From an uncultured Alistipes sp. (GTDB taxonomy: Bacteria; Bacteroidota; Bacteroidia; Bacteroidales; Rikenellaceae), in assembly GCA_910576555.1 (NCBI GenBank), contig CAJTIY010000001.1, positions 186,001 through 250,000 of the forward strand: a DNA stretch of 64,000 nucleotides. Reading direction: 5' to 3'. The position numbers and the translations under genes are program-made. Numbering within the stretch: the stretch's first letter is position 1; the number at the start of each line of letters is the position of its first letter. Positions 24,615-33,777 of this stretch are shown here, piece by piece. The notes under the pieces were generated by a model that saw only the letters and a list, made by a program, of their open reading frames with translations, did not search any database and was not told the DNA's origin.

Positions 24615-25874
24615 ATGTACGGGCTGTGCGACTGCAACAACTTCTACGCCTCGTGCGAACGGGTGTTCGACCCCGCGCTCGAAGGCCGTCCGGTCGTCGT
24701 GCTGTCGAACAACGACGGCTGCGTCATCGCCCGCTCGAACGAAGCCAAACGGCTCGGGATAAAGATGGGGCAGCCCTACTATCAGTTACGGGAGCTGATC
24801 CGGCGCGAGGCGGTAGCGGTCTTCTCGGCGAACTTCGCGCTCTACGGCGATATGTCGCGCCGGGTCATGTCGCTGCTCCGAAAATCGGCGCCCGCCATCG
24901 AGGTCTACTCCATCGACGAGGCGTTTCTGGACCTGACAGGTGTCGATGAAGGCCGTCTCGACACACTCGGGCACGGGCTGGCCCGCACGATACGCCGGCA
25001 CACCGGCATCCCGGTCAGCATCGGTATCGCACCGACCAAGACGCTGGCCAAGATCGCATCGAAGCTCTGCAAGCAGTATCCGAAGCTGAACGGCTGCTGC
25101 TACATGCACCGCCCCGAGGACATCGGGAAAGTGCTACGGCGGTTTCCCGTCGGCGACGTGTGGGGCGTCGGGCGCCGGTGGGCGCAGCTGCTCGAAAAGA
25201 ACGGGGTGAAAACAGCATGGGACTTTACACAGCTGCCGCAAGCGTGGGTGCGGCAACGCATGCACGTGGTGGGCCTGCGCATGTGGAGCGAACTGCGCGG
25301 AGAGCCTTGCATCGGCTTCGAGGAGTTCCCCGCCGACAAGAAGCAGATCGCCACGACCCGCACGTTCGACCACGACATCGACGATTACGAAGAGCTGCAC
25401 AAGCGGATTGCGCAATATGTCGCAGCCGCCGCAGAGAAACTACGCCGCCAGCGGAGTGTTTGCGGAGAAATCAGTATTTTCATCCTGACCAACCGGCACA
25501 AGGAGAATATGCCGCAATACTATGAAAATCGACTCCTGAAACTACTTGTGCCCACCGACAACACGCTGGAGCTGACATCGCATGCGGTGCGGCTGCTGCG
25601 CCGGATTTTCCGGCCGGGCTTTGCCTACAAACGCGCCGGAGTGATCCTCTCGGACCTGCGCTCGAAAAGCGGCATACAAACCGATCTGTTCGATGCGACG
25701 GACCGCACCAAGCACGACCGCCTGATGGAGGCGGTCGATGCGCTCAACGACCGATTCGGACGCCATCGGCTCGTAACGGCTGCCGAGGGATTTGAACCTT
25801 TTAAGATGAACCGGAGCCACCTGTCGCAACGATATACGACAGACTGGCAGCAGATCATAAAGGTGAAGATTTAA
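24615..25874 (+). CDS. umuC: UmuC-like Y-family DNA polymerase
   Basis: This 419-residue protein is a Y-family polymerase. The palm carries Asp6 (GLCDCNNFYASCERVF) and Asp101-Glu102 (YSIDEAFLD). The thumb has the helix-hairpin-helix region (FPVGDVWGVGRRW). The little-finger domain and a UmuC-type C-terminal region follow. With UmuD' it copies past damaged bases, at the cost of mutations. Placed on a conjugative element, it may help repair of the incoming single strand or raise mutation rate in the recipient, which is inference. Confidence 0.94.
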   Translation: MYGLCDCNNFYASCERVFDPALEGRPVVVLSNNDGCVIARSNEAKRLGIKMGQPYYQLRELIRREAVAVFSANFALYGDMSRRVMSLLRKSAPAIEVYSIDEAFLDLTGVDEGRLDTLGHGLARTIRRHTGIPVSIGIAPTKTLAKIASKLCKQYPKLNGCCYMHRPEDIGKVLRRFPVGDVWGVGRRWAQLLEKNGVKTAWDFTQLPQAWVRQRMHVVGLRMWSELRGEPCIGFEEFPADKKQIATTRTFDHDIDDYEELHKRIAQYVAAAAEKLRRQRSVCGEISIFILTNRHKENMPQYYENRLLKLLVPTDNTLELTSHAVRLLRRIFRPGFAYKRAGVILSDLRSKSGIQTDLFDATDRTKHDRLMEAVDALNDRFGRHRLVTAAEGFEPFKMNRSHLSQRYTTDWQQIIKVKI

Positions 25875-25878
25875 TTTA

Positions 25879-27621
25879 TCAAGGTCTCCTGTTTTTTTTC
25901 AGAAAGTCGTCTGCGTGCTGCTTGGCCGCTTGATAAACTGAATAATCGCCATTGAACATGCCTTGCTTAATAGGAGCCCAATTTTGCTCATTGGCAGATG
26001 CTGCGGAAAGAAATGTATCGAAAGGATTATTCGGATAGGTATAGTTACGTCGTATTGACCGTCTGTCGAATATCCCTGTCGGAACCCAATAATGACCGCA
26101 GAACATTCCAACTATATGGCAATAATTGATCCCTAAAAAATACTCAAAAATATCGAATGTGCATTCGTAGTCTTGCGAGTCGGTGAAAAGATGTGCAAAA
26201 ACAGGTTGTAATCGTCTCTCAATAAAACTACTGAACGCGTAATAATACAGACTATTATAAAGGACCCGACTGATGGTAGCATTATCTTTCCATAATCTGC
26301 AATTCACTTGCTCGATTAAAAATTCCTTTCCGTATTTAGTTGGCACTTTGATATGAAAAACCTTATCCAGCAATGAATATTTTTCATAAATAATGCAGGA
26401 AATACCTACGACATACGTCAAGTACAGCGAAGCCAGCTTTTGCAGTTTTATCGCATCTTCTGAGTAGTTACATATTGTCGGTAATCCGGAGGATAGGCGG
26501 ATAATGGCATTAACGATCGCTTCTTCATGTTCGGGTTTGGCCCACCGCACCGCCGTAATACACATTGGCATCAGTTTTTCGATGGCATCGAAATGCAGTT
26601 CATTGAACTTGTCGAATGTCTTTTTATCGAAATAATTGTAGTTCAATTCTTTTGCGATCTTCTCGAATGCGGCCTGCGCCTCCTGTTCGAACAAATCGGT
26701 GTATTGAATCACTCCATTGGGATCAGCGATATATTTTTTGATTCGGGCAATAGCAATATCTTTAGTCAACGGATGGTCGGAATCGCATCTGGCAAGCGCA
26801 TCGACCCGCTCGTATAATTCGGAGAAAAAACTATCCGCACCTTCGATAGGAACAGTATTCCCTTTGCGGTATTGGGTTATATCGCGAAGCCCTTCCGGGA
26901 GTTCTCCGACATAACTGAAATACGAAGCATACCGGAAATTGTCCGAACTACGAATTATATTAACTAACCCTCGATCCCACTGGGCGGACCATCCGCATGT
27001 TATCAATCCGAAATCGTCGAAAATGCGGCGGAGATATTCCGACATTTCGGCAGAATAGCTATCCAACTCATCCTCTGTGTTTCGGAATCTGCAATCCAAA
27101 TAGTCTCCGTTGATTTTTACAACCGTAAGATCGCTATGCACCAGCGGTGTCGCGCCCTTGATGTCATCATCGAAACGGATGACCTGAGGGGTTATGCCTT
27201 CTTCTTCGAGCGCAGTCTCCAACAACCGATCGAAGTTCGTTGTCAGAACAACTCTTATATAACCCTTTTTCGCCAGTTTGGCAATAGCGTAGTGTGCTTT
27301 GGTCGGTTTTGGCCGCTCTTCCCCGACCGGTTCAAAGTAGGGTTTCATAAGGCCCACCCGCTCTGTCTGAGTTTTTGCCAGCTCCTGTAAAACCGAAGAA
27401 TAGCCGACCGGACAACCATATTTTTCTCTAAACCACTCTTCCAAGTTTTCACTATCGGATACTTTATTCTGAGCCGCTAATTTCTTCAGTAGATCGGTTA
27501 CGATGTCCCAACCGGACGGCAATCCGGAGGCTTTGGATATGCCAGCCCCCAAAAGCAGGGCATAAGCTCCTTTGTTCGAGTAGATCGAAAACGCAAGTGT
27601 TGTAAGTATCGAAGAGTTCAT
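25879..27621 (-). CDS. SIR2-domain protein, candidate anti-phage NADase
   Basis: This is a 580-residue protein. The N-terminal 260 residues form a SIR2-like domain: GAGISKASGLPSGWDI (25-40), TTNFDRLLE (127-135), KINGDYLD (169-176) and LITCGWSAQWDRGL. In relatives I know, the residue at 171 is usually His (KxHGDY), but here it is Asn. The remaining 320 residues are helical and aromatic and match nothing I recognise. SIR2 domains in this setting often degrade NAD to abort phage infection. The gene is more AT-rich than its neighbours and sits convergent to umuC with only four bases between, which suggests a separate acquisition. Confidence 0.8.
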   Translation of the reverse strand: MNSSILTTLAFSIYSNKGAYALLLGAGISKASGLPSGWDIVTDLLKKLAAQNKVSDSENLEEWFREKYGCPVGYSSVLQELAKTQTERVGLMKPYFEPVGEERPKPTKAHYAIAKLAKKGYIRVVLTTNFDRLLETALEEEGITPQVIRFDDDIKGATPLVHSDLTVVKINGDYLDCRFRNTEDELDSYSAEMSEYLRRIFDDFGLITCGWSAQWDRGLVNIIRSSDNFRYASYFSYVGELPEGLRDITQYRKGNTVPIEGADSFFSELYERVDALARCDSDHPLTKDIAIARIKKYIADPNGVIQYTDLFEQEAQAAFEKIAKELNYNYFDKKTFDKFNELHFDAIEKLMPMCITAVRWAKPEHEEAIVNAIIRLSSGLPTICNYSEDAIKLQKLASLYLTYVVGISCIIYEKYSLLDKVFHIKVPTKYGKEFLIEQVNCRLWKDNATISRVLYNSLYYYAFSSFIERRLQPVFAHLFTDSQDYECTFDIFEYFLGINYCHIVGMFCGHYWVPTGIFDRRSIRRNYTYPNNPFDTFLSAASANEQNWAPIKQGMFNGDYSVYQAAKQHADDFLKKNRRP

Positions 27622-27688
27622 TCTATCTTATTTTTCAGTAAAAGTAATCATTCTTTTCTGATTTTCCATTGATTTTATTATCCCGTCC

Positions 27689-27844
27689 TCGGTTGCCCTC
27701 GGGGAAGATAGGTGCGCGCCCGGGGTGACGTGCACCCCTCGTCGGCTGCGGGCGGAAAAATCATCCTCGGCGCGGATGCGCTCTGCGGTATTTTTCCGCC
27801 GCTGCGCCGCCGTCGCGCACCTCGTTTCTCCCCGAGGCAACCGA
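27689..27844. repeat. Large imperfect inverted repeat upstream of parB
   Basis: The outer arms are TCGGTTGCC (27689-27697) with GGCAACCGA (27836-27844), TCGGGG (27699-27704) with CCCCGA (27830-27835), and AGGTGCGCG (27710-27718) with CGCGCACCT (27814-27822). An inner 11-base-pair stem pairs GGCGGAAAAAT (27751-27761) with ATTTTTCCGCC (27790-27800). It could be a structured RNA, a partition site or a replication or transfer site. No gene is seen in 27622-27955. Confidence 0.65.
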
Positions 27845-27884
27845 CCCGTTCGGGAATAAGCCCTCATAACATATTCGATAATTT

Positions 27885-27915
27885 CCTGCACAACGAATAA
27901 TAGAATTTGTGCAGG
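27885..27915. promoter_or_regulatory. Palindrome, possible operator for the parB operon
   Basis: CCTGCACAA (27885-27893) and TTGTGCAGG (27907-27915) form a 9-base-pair inverted repeat with 13 bases between. It lies 40 bases before parB, a good place for a repressor or ParB to bind. Confidence 0.5.
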
Positions 27916-27955
27916 AGTTGAAACGTGAGACACACGGTAAAAACTGTTATGTGTT

Positions 27956-29998
27956 ATGCAAATCGCACAAGTGAAATCGGAACGGTCGAAGAAAGAGAAG
28001 ACGCGCAAGGTCGCCGCGGAGCAGCCGGTCGGGGCACCCCAGCCGAAGCCCGAGCAGCATTCGGCGGAGCCGGAGCGCGGGGTCGAACAGCCTGCCGAAA
28101 CGGTTCCGGCAGCTTCGGGTTCGGAGCAGGCAGCGAGCACTGCCCTGCAGCCGTACCCTGTGCTGCTCCTCGATATGGAGAAAATCGTCAACAGTTCGTT
28201 CAACCCGCGCAAGAGTTTCAACGAAGATTCGTTGCAGGAGCTTGCGGACAGCATCGCGCAGGTCGGCGTGCTTCAGCCCATCTGCGTGCGGCCTAAGGAC
28301 GAGGAGTTCGAGATCGTCTACGGCGAGCGCCGTTACTGGGCTGCCGAGCGCGCGGGGTTGAAGATGATTCCGGTCGTGGTCCGCAAGCTGAGCGACGCGG
28401 AGGCCGAGGACGCCGCCATCACGGAGAACCTGCAACGCGAGGACGTCAAGCCGCTCGAAGAGGCTGCGGCCTACAGCCGGGCGTTGGATTCGGGCCGGCA
28501 TACGGTCGAGTCGCTCGTCGGGAAGTTCGGCAAGTCGGAGGCCTACATCCGCTCGCGGCTGAAGCTCTGCGCGCTGATCGACCCGCTGGCCGAGCTGCTC
28601 GACCGGGAGGAGATTTCGGTGGGCGTCGCCATCGAGATCGCCAAGTACGACGACAAGATTCAGCAGGAGGTCTTCGACGAGCACTTCTCGGAGAGCTGCC
28701 GCTCTTCGTGGAAGAACGCCCGCATCAAGGAGGTCGCGCGGCGGCTCTACCAGCGTTACATGACGCAGCTCGATACCTACCGCTTCGACAAGTCGGAGTG
28801 CCGGAGCTGCATGAGCAACACGGCCAATCAGGTGCTGTTCCGCGACTGCACGGACGGCTGCGCCGGGTGCCAGAACATGGAGTGCATGATCCGCAAGAAC
28901 GAGGCGTTTCTCACGCAGAAGGCCATCGACCTCCAGCACAACGACCCGCGCACCGTCATCGCGGGCGACGACGATGCCCCGGCCTCGGTCATCGAAGCGC
29001 TGCTCGAAGAGGGCTATCATGTGGAGCCGCTGGAGTATTCGTACTATGAAATGACGTCGGGGCCGCAGCAGCCGACGCCGCCCGCGCCGGAGATGTTCGA
29101 CGAGATCAAGACGTACAACGAGGCGATGGCCCGCTACCAGCAGGCGCTCGAAGTCTTCGAGGAGGAGAGCCGGGAGCTGGAGTTCGGGATTTCCGAAGGC
29201 CGTATCCTGAAATACGCCGTGATCGGCGCCCTCGACGTGGCGATTCTCTACGCCGAAGCCGCGGGGCAAAACGACGGGGAGCAGACGCAGAGCGGCGACC
29301 GCACGGTCCTCGTCACACGGGTTCCCGAATCGCCGCGCGAGGGGCTGCTGCGGAAGGACCACCGCAACCGGCAGCTCTGCTACGAGCGCATCACGGGCGA
29401 TCTAAAAAAGATGCTTCAGGAGGTGAAGGTCTCCAACAAGCCGCTGGCCAAGTCGGAGACGCAGCTGTTCCACTACGCGGTGATGCGCCAACTCGGCGAC
29501 CGGCAGGTGCTGCAATGCGGTTTCAAGACGGAATCGAAGGGGCTGGTGACACGCGAAGAGCGCTACGCCGCGGCCGGGCGGCCGACGGAGAAACAGCGGG
29601 CGGCCCTCATGCGGCAGTTCATCGTGAAATTCCTGTGCCAGGCGGCTCCCGACTACAACTGTACGGACGAGACGCTCGACACGCGGCTGCTGTGCGAGTT
29701 CGTGGAGATGAATTTCGCCGAGCAGACCCGGCCGATCATGGAGAAATACAAGGAGCTGTACGACAAACGCAAGAGCCGGCTGGACGAGCAGATCGACGCC
29801 CTCGATGCGCTGGAGCGCGAGCGGGAGCTGCGCGCGTCGCTGGAGGCCGCGACCGATTCCGAGCCGGTCGAGATTCCCGAGGCCGCGCCTGACGAGGAGC
29901 CGGCCGTCTACGAGCCTGCGGTAGTACCGTTAGAGCCGGAGATCGACTTCGACCGTAGTCTGCGACCGACGCACGCCGAGCTTCCGGCAGCCGCATAG
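27956..29998 (+). CDS. ParB-family protein
   Basis: This is a 680-residue protein. A low-complexity Lys/Pro/Glu tail (1-65) precedes the ParB N-terminal nuclease-like domain (about 70-170: NSSFNPRKSFNEDSLQELADSI, YGERRYWAAERAG, ITENLQREDVKPLEEA). A helix-turn-helix follows (TVESLVGKFGKSEAYIRSRLKL). A long C-terminal region has a Cys group (CRSCMSNTANQVLFRDCTDGCAGCQNMEC) that may bind zinc, and a coiled coil near 590-630. Such large ParB-like proteins are standard near the start of CTnDOT-type elements. They probably bind a site on the element, perhaps the inverted repeats just upstream. A ParA partner may be TraA at 42322-43092. Confidence 0.9.
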   Translation: MQIAQVKSERSKKEKTRKVAAEQPVGAPQPKPEQHSAEPERGVEQPAETVPAASGSEQAASTALQPYPVLLLDMEKIVNSSFNPRKSFNEDSLQELADSIAQVGVLQPICVRPKDEEFEIVYGERRYWAAERAGLKMIPVVVRKLSDAEAEDAAITENLQREDVKPLEEAAAYSRALDSGRHTVESLVGKFGKSEAYIRSRLKLCALIDPLAELLDREEISVGVAIEIAKYDDKIQQEVFDEHFSESCRSSWKNARIKEVARRLYQRYMTQLDTYRFDKSECRSCMSNTANQVLFRDCTDGCAGCQNMECMIRKNEAFLTQKAIDLQHNDPRTVIAGDDDAPASVIEALLEEGYHVEPLEYSYYEMTSGPQQPTPPAPEMFDEIKTYNEAMARYQQALEVFEEESRELEFGISEGRILKYAVIGALDVAILYAEAAGQNDGEQTQSGDRTVLVTRVPESPREGLLRKDHRNRQLCYERITGDLKKMLQEVKVSNKPLAKSETQLFHYAVMRQLGDRQVLQCGFKTESKGLVTREERYAAAGRPTEKQRAALMRQFIVKFLCQAAPDYNCTDETLDTRLLCEFVEMNFAEQTRPIMEKYKELYDKRKSRLDEQIDALDALERERELRASLEAATDSEPVEIPEAAPDEEPAVYEPAVVPLEPEIDFDRSLRPTHAELPAAA

Positions 29999-30063
29999 GC
30001 GGCCAATCAGATGTTTAACCGACGGGGCAATCGACAGGGTTGCCCCGTCCCATTTCCACGACC

Positions 30064-31035
30064 ATGAACAAGACGATTGAGACGATCGCTCCGCGACTGA
30101 CGGAGCTGATGATTCGAAAGATAGAGACCCTGACCGAGGAGTGGCACCAGCCGTGGGTCGCCGACACGTCGGGGCTGCCGCGCAACCTGCGCGGGACCCC
30201 GTACCGTGCGGGCAACATCCTGCTGCTGGCGATGCTTACCGAGCTGGAGAAGTACCGCGTGCCCGTATTCATGACCTTCAAGCAGGCGAAGGAAAACGGG
30301 CTGAATATACGCTCGGGCCAATCGGCCTTTCCGATCTACTTCTGGAAGATGCATATCCGCCACAAAGAAACGCGCAAGCAGATCGACATGGAGGTCTACC
30401 GGCAGCTCTCCACGACCGAGAAGCTGCAATACGACCTGCGGCCGATTCTGCGCTACTATACGGTCTTCAACATCGACCAGACCGACATGGCGGAGGCGGA
30501 CCCCGCGCGCTATGCGGAACTCACGAAAACGGCAGAGCCGGAGGACCGCTCCGACGGCTTCGTCTGCGCAGGCATCGACGCCCTGCTGGAGCCGGAGGGG
30601 TGGCACTGCCCCATCGAGCTGGAATATGGAGACAAGGCGTCGTACAACCGGCTATTCGACAAGATCGTCTGTCCGCTCAAACGGCAGTTTCCCTCGGGCG
30701 TGGATTTCTACGATACGCTCCTGCATGAGATTGCCCACAGCACGGGGCATCCGATCCGGTTAAATCGTCCGCAGCACCTCATCTTCGGGGATTCGGCCTA
30801 TGCCCGCGAGGAGCTGGTGGCCGAGCTGACGTCGGCCCTGTGCGGCGCGATACTGGGCTTCTCGGTCGCACCGAGGGCCGAGAACGCCGCCTATCTGAAG
30901 CATTGGCTCACGCAGCTCAAAGAGGAGCCGACCTATCTGTTCGACATCCTCGTCGACGTGAACAAGGCCGCGCGGATGATTATCGACCGCATCGAGCCGG
31001 ACACGCGCCGGGAACCCTACGCCGCAGCGGCATAG
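30064..31035 (+). CDS. ArdC-like antirestriction / zincin domain protein
   Basis: This 323-residue protein has an N-terminal single-stranded-DNA-binding ArdC-like domain (about 1-140) and a C-terminal zinc metallopeptidase-like domain. The latter carries HEIAHSTGH (221-229) and a downstream Glu in REELVAELTSAL as likely third ligand. ArdC protects incoming single-stranded DNA from restriction during conjugation. The start at 30064 was chosen over one eight codons upstream because it matches the family start MNKTI. It is the second gene after parB, and several small genes follow in the same direction. Confidence 0.85.
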   Translation: MNKTIETIAPRLTELMIRKIETLTEEWHQPWVADTSGLPRNLRGTPYRAGNILLLAMLTELEKYRVPVFMTFKQAKENGLNIRSGQSAFPIYFWKMHIRHKETRKQIDMEVYRQLSTTEKLQYDLRPILRYYTVFNIDQTDMAEADPARYAELTKTAEPEDRSDGFVCAGIDALLEPEGWHCPIELEYGDKASYNRLFDKIVCPLKRQFPSGVDFYDTLLHEIAHSTGHPIRLNRPQHLIFGDSAYAREELVAELTSALCGAILGFSVAPRAENAAYLKHWLTQLKEEPTYLFDILVDVNKAARMIIDRIEPDTRREPYAAAA

Positions 31036-31101
31036 GCGTTCGAAGCCTGTTTATCAACCGGTCCCGCGGCATCGCTATCGCGGGACCTTATCATTTGCAT
31101 T

Positions 31102-31461
31102 ATGAGCCATCTGATTATCAAGTTTATGGGCATCACCCAGGACGACCGGGTCATCATCGAACGGGCGTCGAACAACCTTCGGCCGCTGGAGTTCCGCACG
31201 CTGGAGATCGAACCGCTGACCGCCCTCTACCGTGAAAAGGGGCTGAAGGCATTGGAAGAGGAACTTCTGTGGCTCTTCTTTCAGGGCATCTGGCAGCAAC
31301 ACCACGACGGACGCTTCGCCCGGGCCATCGAACGCTACGGACAAGCGGAGCAGGTCGATTCGCATTCGGAGTACCTGCGCTGTTCGGAAGACGAAGCGTA
31401 TCGAAGGCAGCGAATGAAATACATAGCGGATAACTATCTGCAAAACATCACCATAGAATGA
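31102..31461 (+). CDS. Hypothetical ICE protein
   Basis: This 119-residue, mostly helical protein starts MSHLIIKFMGITQDDRVIIER. Its stop overlaps the next start by four bases. No family is recognised. The operon position suggests a function in establishment of the element in a new host. Confidence 0.6.
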   Translation: MSHLIIKFMGITQDDRVIIERASNNLRPLEFRTLEIEPLTALYREKGLKALEEELLWLFFQGIWQQHHDGRFARAIERYGQAEQVDSHSEYLRCSEDEAYRRQRMKYIADNYLQNITIE

Positions 31462-32144
31462 AAGCGAAAGTATTGCACTATGCAGCGGATCGAGACGATA
31501 AGATCGTCGCGACCTACAAGGAGGTAACCTTCATCGGCAAGCACATCGGCTGGTATGTGGAGGACAAAGACGAGCGATACGAAAGATGGGACAACATCGC
31601 CATCGTCGAACGCATCGACGGCATCTGCTTCGTTGCGGAGTTTCTGTCGAGAAATGCGGCGTTCGACAAAGAGCATCTTGCAGCCGTAGCTGCTGAAGCC
31701 CGTAACCTGCGGGCCGCCATGCAGGAGCGGATTGCACAAAAGCAATGGATTCCCCTGACCTACGTCGCGGCATACGAGGCGCTGGGATGGGACGCGCGGC
31801 CGCTCAAGGAGCATCGGGACCAGATGCGTCGATTACGCGAGGCAGCAGACCGGGAGCGGAAGCTCGCGCAGGCCGAGCAGGCCGGGCGAGCGCGGCAGGA
31901 GCAGGTGCAGCGCGCGGAAGAGGCTTTTCGACGCGGCGAGTTCATCCCGGCGGAACACTTCGTCGGTTTGTGCCGCAAACATGGGATCGAAATCCACCCC
32001 CGGACGCTCGGGACCTTACGAACCCGAATCAAAGAGCTGTCCCGAACCCAAATCCTATGCAGGGGCGGCGGCCGTGGAACACGCATGCCCTCGGTGGACG
32101 GTTGCAGCCGGCTGATCGACCGTTTGACGGAGAAACTGAAATAA
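31458..32144 (+). CDS. Hypothetical ICE protein with coiled coil
   Basis: This is a 228-residue protein. The N-terminal part is strand-rich (VLHYAADRDDKIVATYKEVTFIGKHIGWYVEDK). A long Arg/Glu/Ala helix (about 115-160) is probably a coiled coil, and the C-terminus is basic. Translation is coupled to the preceding gene. Function unknown. Confidence 0.6.
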   Translation: MKAKVLHYAADRDDKIVATYKEVTFIGKHIGWYVEDKDERYERWDNIAIVERIDGICFVAEFLSRNAAFDKEHLAAVAAEARNLRAAMQERIAQKQWIPLTYVAAYEALGWDARPLKEHRDQMRRLREAADRERKLAQAEQAGRARQEQVQRAEEAFRRGEFIPAEHFVGLCRKHGIEIHPRTLGTLRTRIKELSRTQILCRGGGRGTRMPSVDGCSRLIDRLTEKLK

Positions 32145-32185
32145 AGGGTTTAAACCGAAATCATTTACGTTAAATACAGATCATT

Positions 32186-32476
32186 ATGAAAATCATATGT
32201 CAGGAGCACTACGACGAGGTAGTGCGTTATGCGAAAAAACTTGGGGATAGCTCCCTGCAAGCGTGTCTCGCCAAACTGAAATCATGGGAGGAGCACTCCC
32301 GCCGGCCCTGCGAAATCGAGCTGTACAAAGATTTCGCACCGTATTCGTTTCTGTTCAAACAGCGTTACCACGACGGCACGCTGGGCATTGTCGGCGGGCT
32401 GGTCTACCACGGCATCCCCGACCGCTCGGGGTGCTACACCATGAACCGCGAGGACCGCTGGCAGACGCATACGTAA
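32186..32476 (+). CDS. DUF4120 family protein
   Basis: This 96-residue protein (MKIICQEHYDEVVRYAKKLGD...) closely fits the DUF4120 proteins I recall from Bacteroidales conjugative elements, which share ELYKDFAPYSFLFKQRY and GIVGGLVYHG. The role is unknown. Confidence 0.75.
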   Translation: MKIICQEHYDEVVRYAKKLGDSSLQACLAKLKSWEEHSRRPCEIELYKDFAPYSFLFKQRYHDGTLGIVGGLVYHGIPDRSGCYTMNREDRWQTHT

Positions 32477-32490
32477 CAGCGGTGCGGAGA

Positions 32491-32521
32491 TTGCAAATTA
32501 GCGGTAGTTTCTATATTTTTG
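32491..32521 (+). promoter_or_regulatory. Promoter of the HU gene
   Basis: TTG at 32491-32493, a 20-base spacer and TATTTTTG at 32514-32521. Transcription would begin a few bases later, close to the HU ATG at 32543. Confidence 0.7.
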
Positions 32522-32542
32522 TGAAGTATAAATGATCCGACG

Positions 32543-32815
32543 ATGACAAAGCAGGAAATTGTAAAAGAGGTGGCCAAGACTACCGGCATTGAGGGCGTGA
32601 CGGTTGCAGCCGTCGTGGAGGAGTTCATGGAGCAGGTGCGCAAGGCGCAGAGCCGCAAAGAAAACGTCTATCTGCGCGGCTTCGGGACATTCCACATCAA
32701 GCACCGCGCGGCTAAAACGGCCCGCAATATCACCAAGAACACAACTATCGTCGTACCCGAACATGATATTCCGGCGTTCAAGCCGTCGCCCGAGTTCGCA
32801 AAGATGGTAAGGTAG
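32543..32815 (+). CDS. HU/IHF-family DNA-binding protein
   Basis: This 90-residue protein has the usual HU length and fold: N-terminal MTKQEIVKEVAKTTGI, the central GFGTFHIKHRAAKTARN, and the beta-arm tip N-x-x-TTIVVPEHDIPAFKPSPEFAKMV. It bends DNA and may serve as the host factor for this element's integrase or relaxosome. It has its own promoter and a terminator directly after it. Confidence 0.93.
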   Translation: MTKQEIVKEVAKTTGIEGVTVAAVVEEFMEQVRKAQSRKENVYLRGFGTFHIKHRAAKTARNITKNTTIVVPEHDIPAFKPSPEFAKMVR

Positions 32816-32844
32816 CCCGTTCTACACCCCGACTTTAATGCTTT

Positions 32845-32880
32845 CACCCCTGCCGGACCAAAGTCCGACAGGGGTGATTT
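32845..32880. terminator. Terminator between the HU gene and the tra operon
   Basis: The stem CACCCCTGCCGGAC / GTCCGACAGGGGTG (one mismatch) with loop CAAA is followed by ATTTCGTTTT. It lies between convergent genes and could stop transcripts from both sides. Confidence 0.75.
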
Positions 32881-32898
32881 CGTTTTGGAGAGCCGTCG

Positions 32899-33774
32899 CT
32901 ACAGCACCTTCGCCGCCAACAGCTCTTTTGCGCCGATCTCGATGGTCTGATGGCGTGCTCCGTTCCTCTCGACGATTTCGAGCAGCAGGACCTTGTCGTC
33001 AGGCATCGTCAGCTTCGGCAGGGCGAAGACCGTTCGCTGTTGCTGCCGTCCCCGGACAATCGCCGGATCGTTGCAGACACGAATAATGTCGACCGGGGTC
33101 TGCTGCTGTGCCGTGCGCTTGGCCAGCTTGCGGTCCGCGACGACGAATCGGCGGCAGTCCACCTCGAACGAGATGTTCGTCTCGTTGCGAATCAGCGTGT
33201 GAATATAAATCACGTCGTTCGAGACGTAGATGCCGCGCACTTCGACCTCGATGCCGTACTTCTTTGTGCGGATGCCTTTCGTATTCTGCCGGTTCTGCCG
33301 ATAGATGTCCGACAGCATGCGTTTAACCGTCGCAGGCTTTTCGCGCCCCACTTCCCGCAGCAGTACCCGGCCCTCGGACAAGGCCTCGTTCCCGATTGTG
33401 CCGGTTGCACGGTCGGATATAGGGATTTCAAGCGTCGAAACGGCCGGATTCTCGGCGTAGCGCGCATCGAAGGTGTAGAATCCGCCGTCCTCGGTGATAA
33501 CGGTAAGATTGGTTTCAGCGGCGAAGTCCCGCACCGCCGCCTTTACGCGCACGACGTTTTCCGCACCGTCGGCCTTGCCTGCAAGGATGTCCATCGAGCC
33601 GATGTCGATGTAGGTCACGGGCGACGGGAAAAGAATATGCACGGTCTTGGCATAGCCGACCTCGATCGGTATGGGGCGGATCGGCTGCTGTTCGTTCTGT
33701 TTGTTCCTGGCTGCGGCTGTCTGCATGGTGACCAACATGACCAGCAAAGTCAGATAAATGATATTCCGTTTCAT
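32899..33774 (-). CDS. traN: Conjugative transposon protein TraN
   Basis: This 291-residue protein has a signal peptide (MKRNIIYLTLLVMLVTMQTAAA). The rest is a beta-rich periplasmic or outer-membrane domain, with HILFPSPVTYIDIGSMDILAGK near the start, the conserved N-terminal block of CTn TraN (DUF4138). TraN is thought to be part of the mating channel core, in a VirB9-like position. It is the last gene of the leftward tra operon here. The TraO, TraP and TraQ genes that follow in CTnDOT are absent. Confidence 0.92.
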   Translation of the reverse strand: MKRNIIYLTLLVMLVTMQTAAARNKQNEQQPIRPIPIEVGYAKTVHILFPSPVTYIDIGSMDILAGKADGAENVVRVKAAVRDFAAETNLTVITEDGGFYTFDARYAENPAVSTLEIPISDRATGTIGNEALSEGRVLLREVGREKPATVKRMLSDIYRQNRQNTKGIRTKKYGIEVEVRGIYVSNDVIYIHTLIRNETNISFEVDCRRFVVADRKLAKRTAQQQTPVDIIRVCNDPAIVRGRQQQRTVFALPKLTMPDDKVLLLEIVERNGARHQTIEIGAKELLAAKVL

Positions 33775-33777
33775 AGA

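Noticed and set aside
27712..27900. 62-codon open frame between the SIR2 and parB genes
   Set aside because: It runs through the large inverted repeat and has no coding character.
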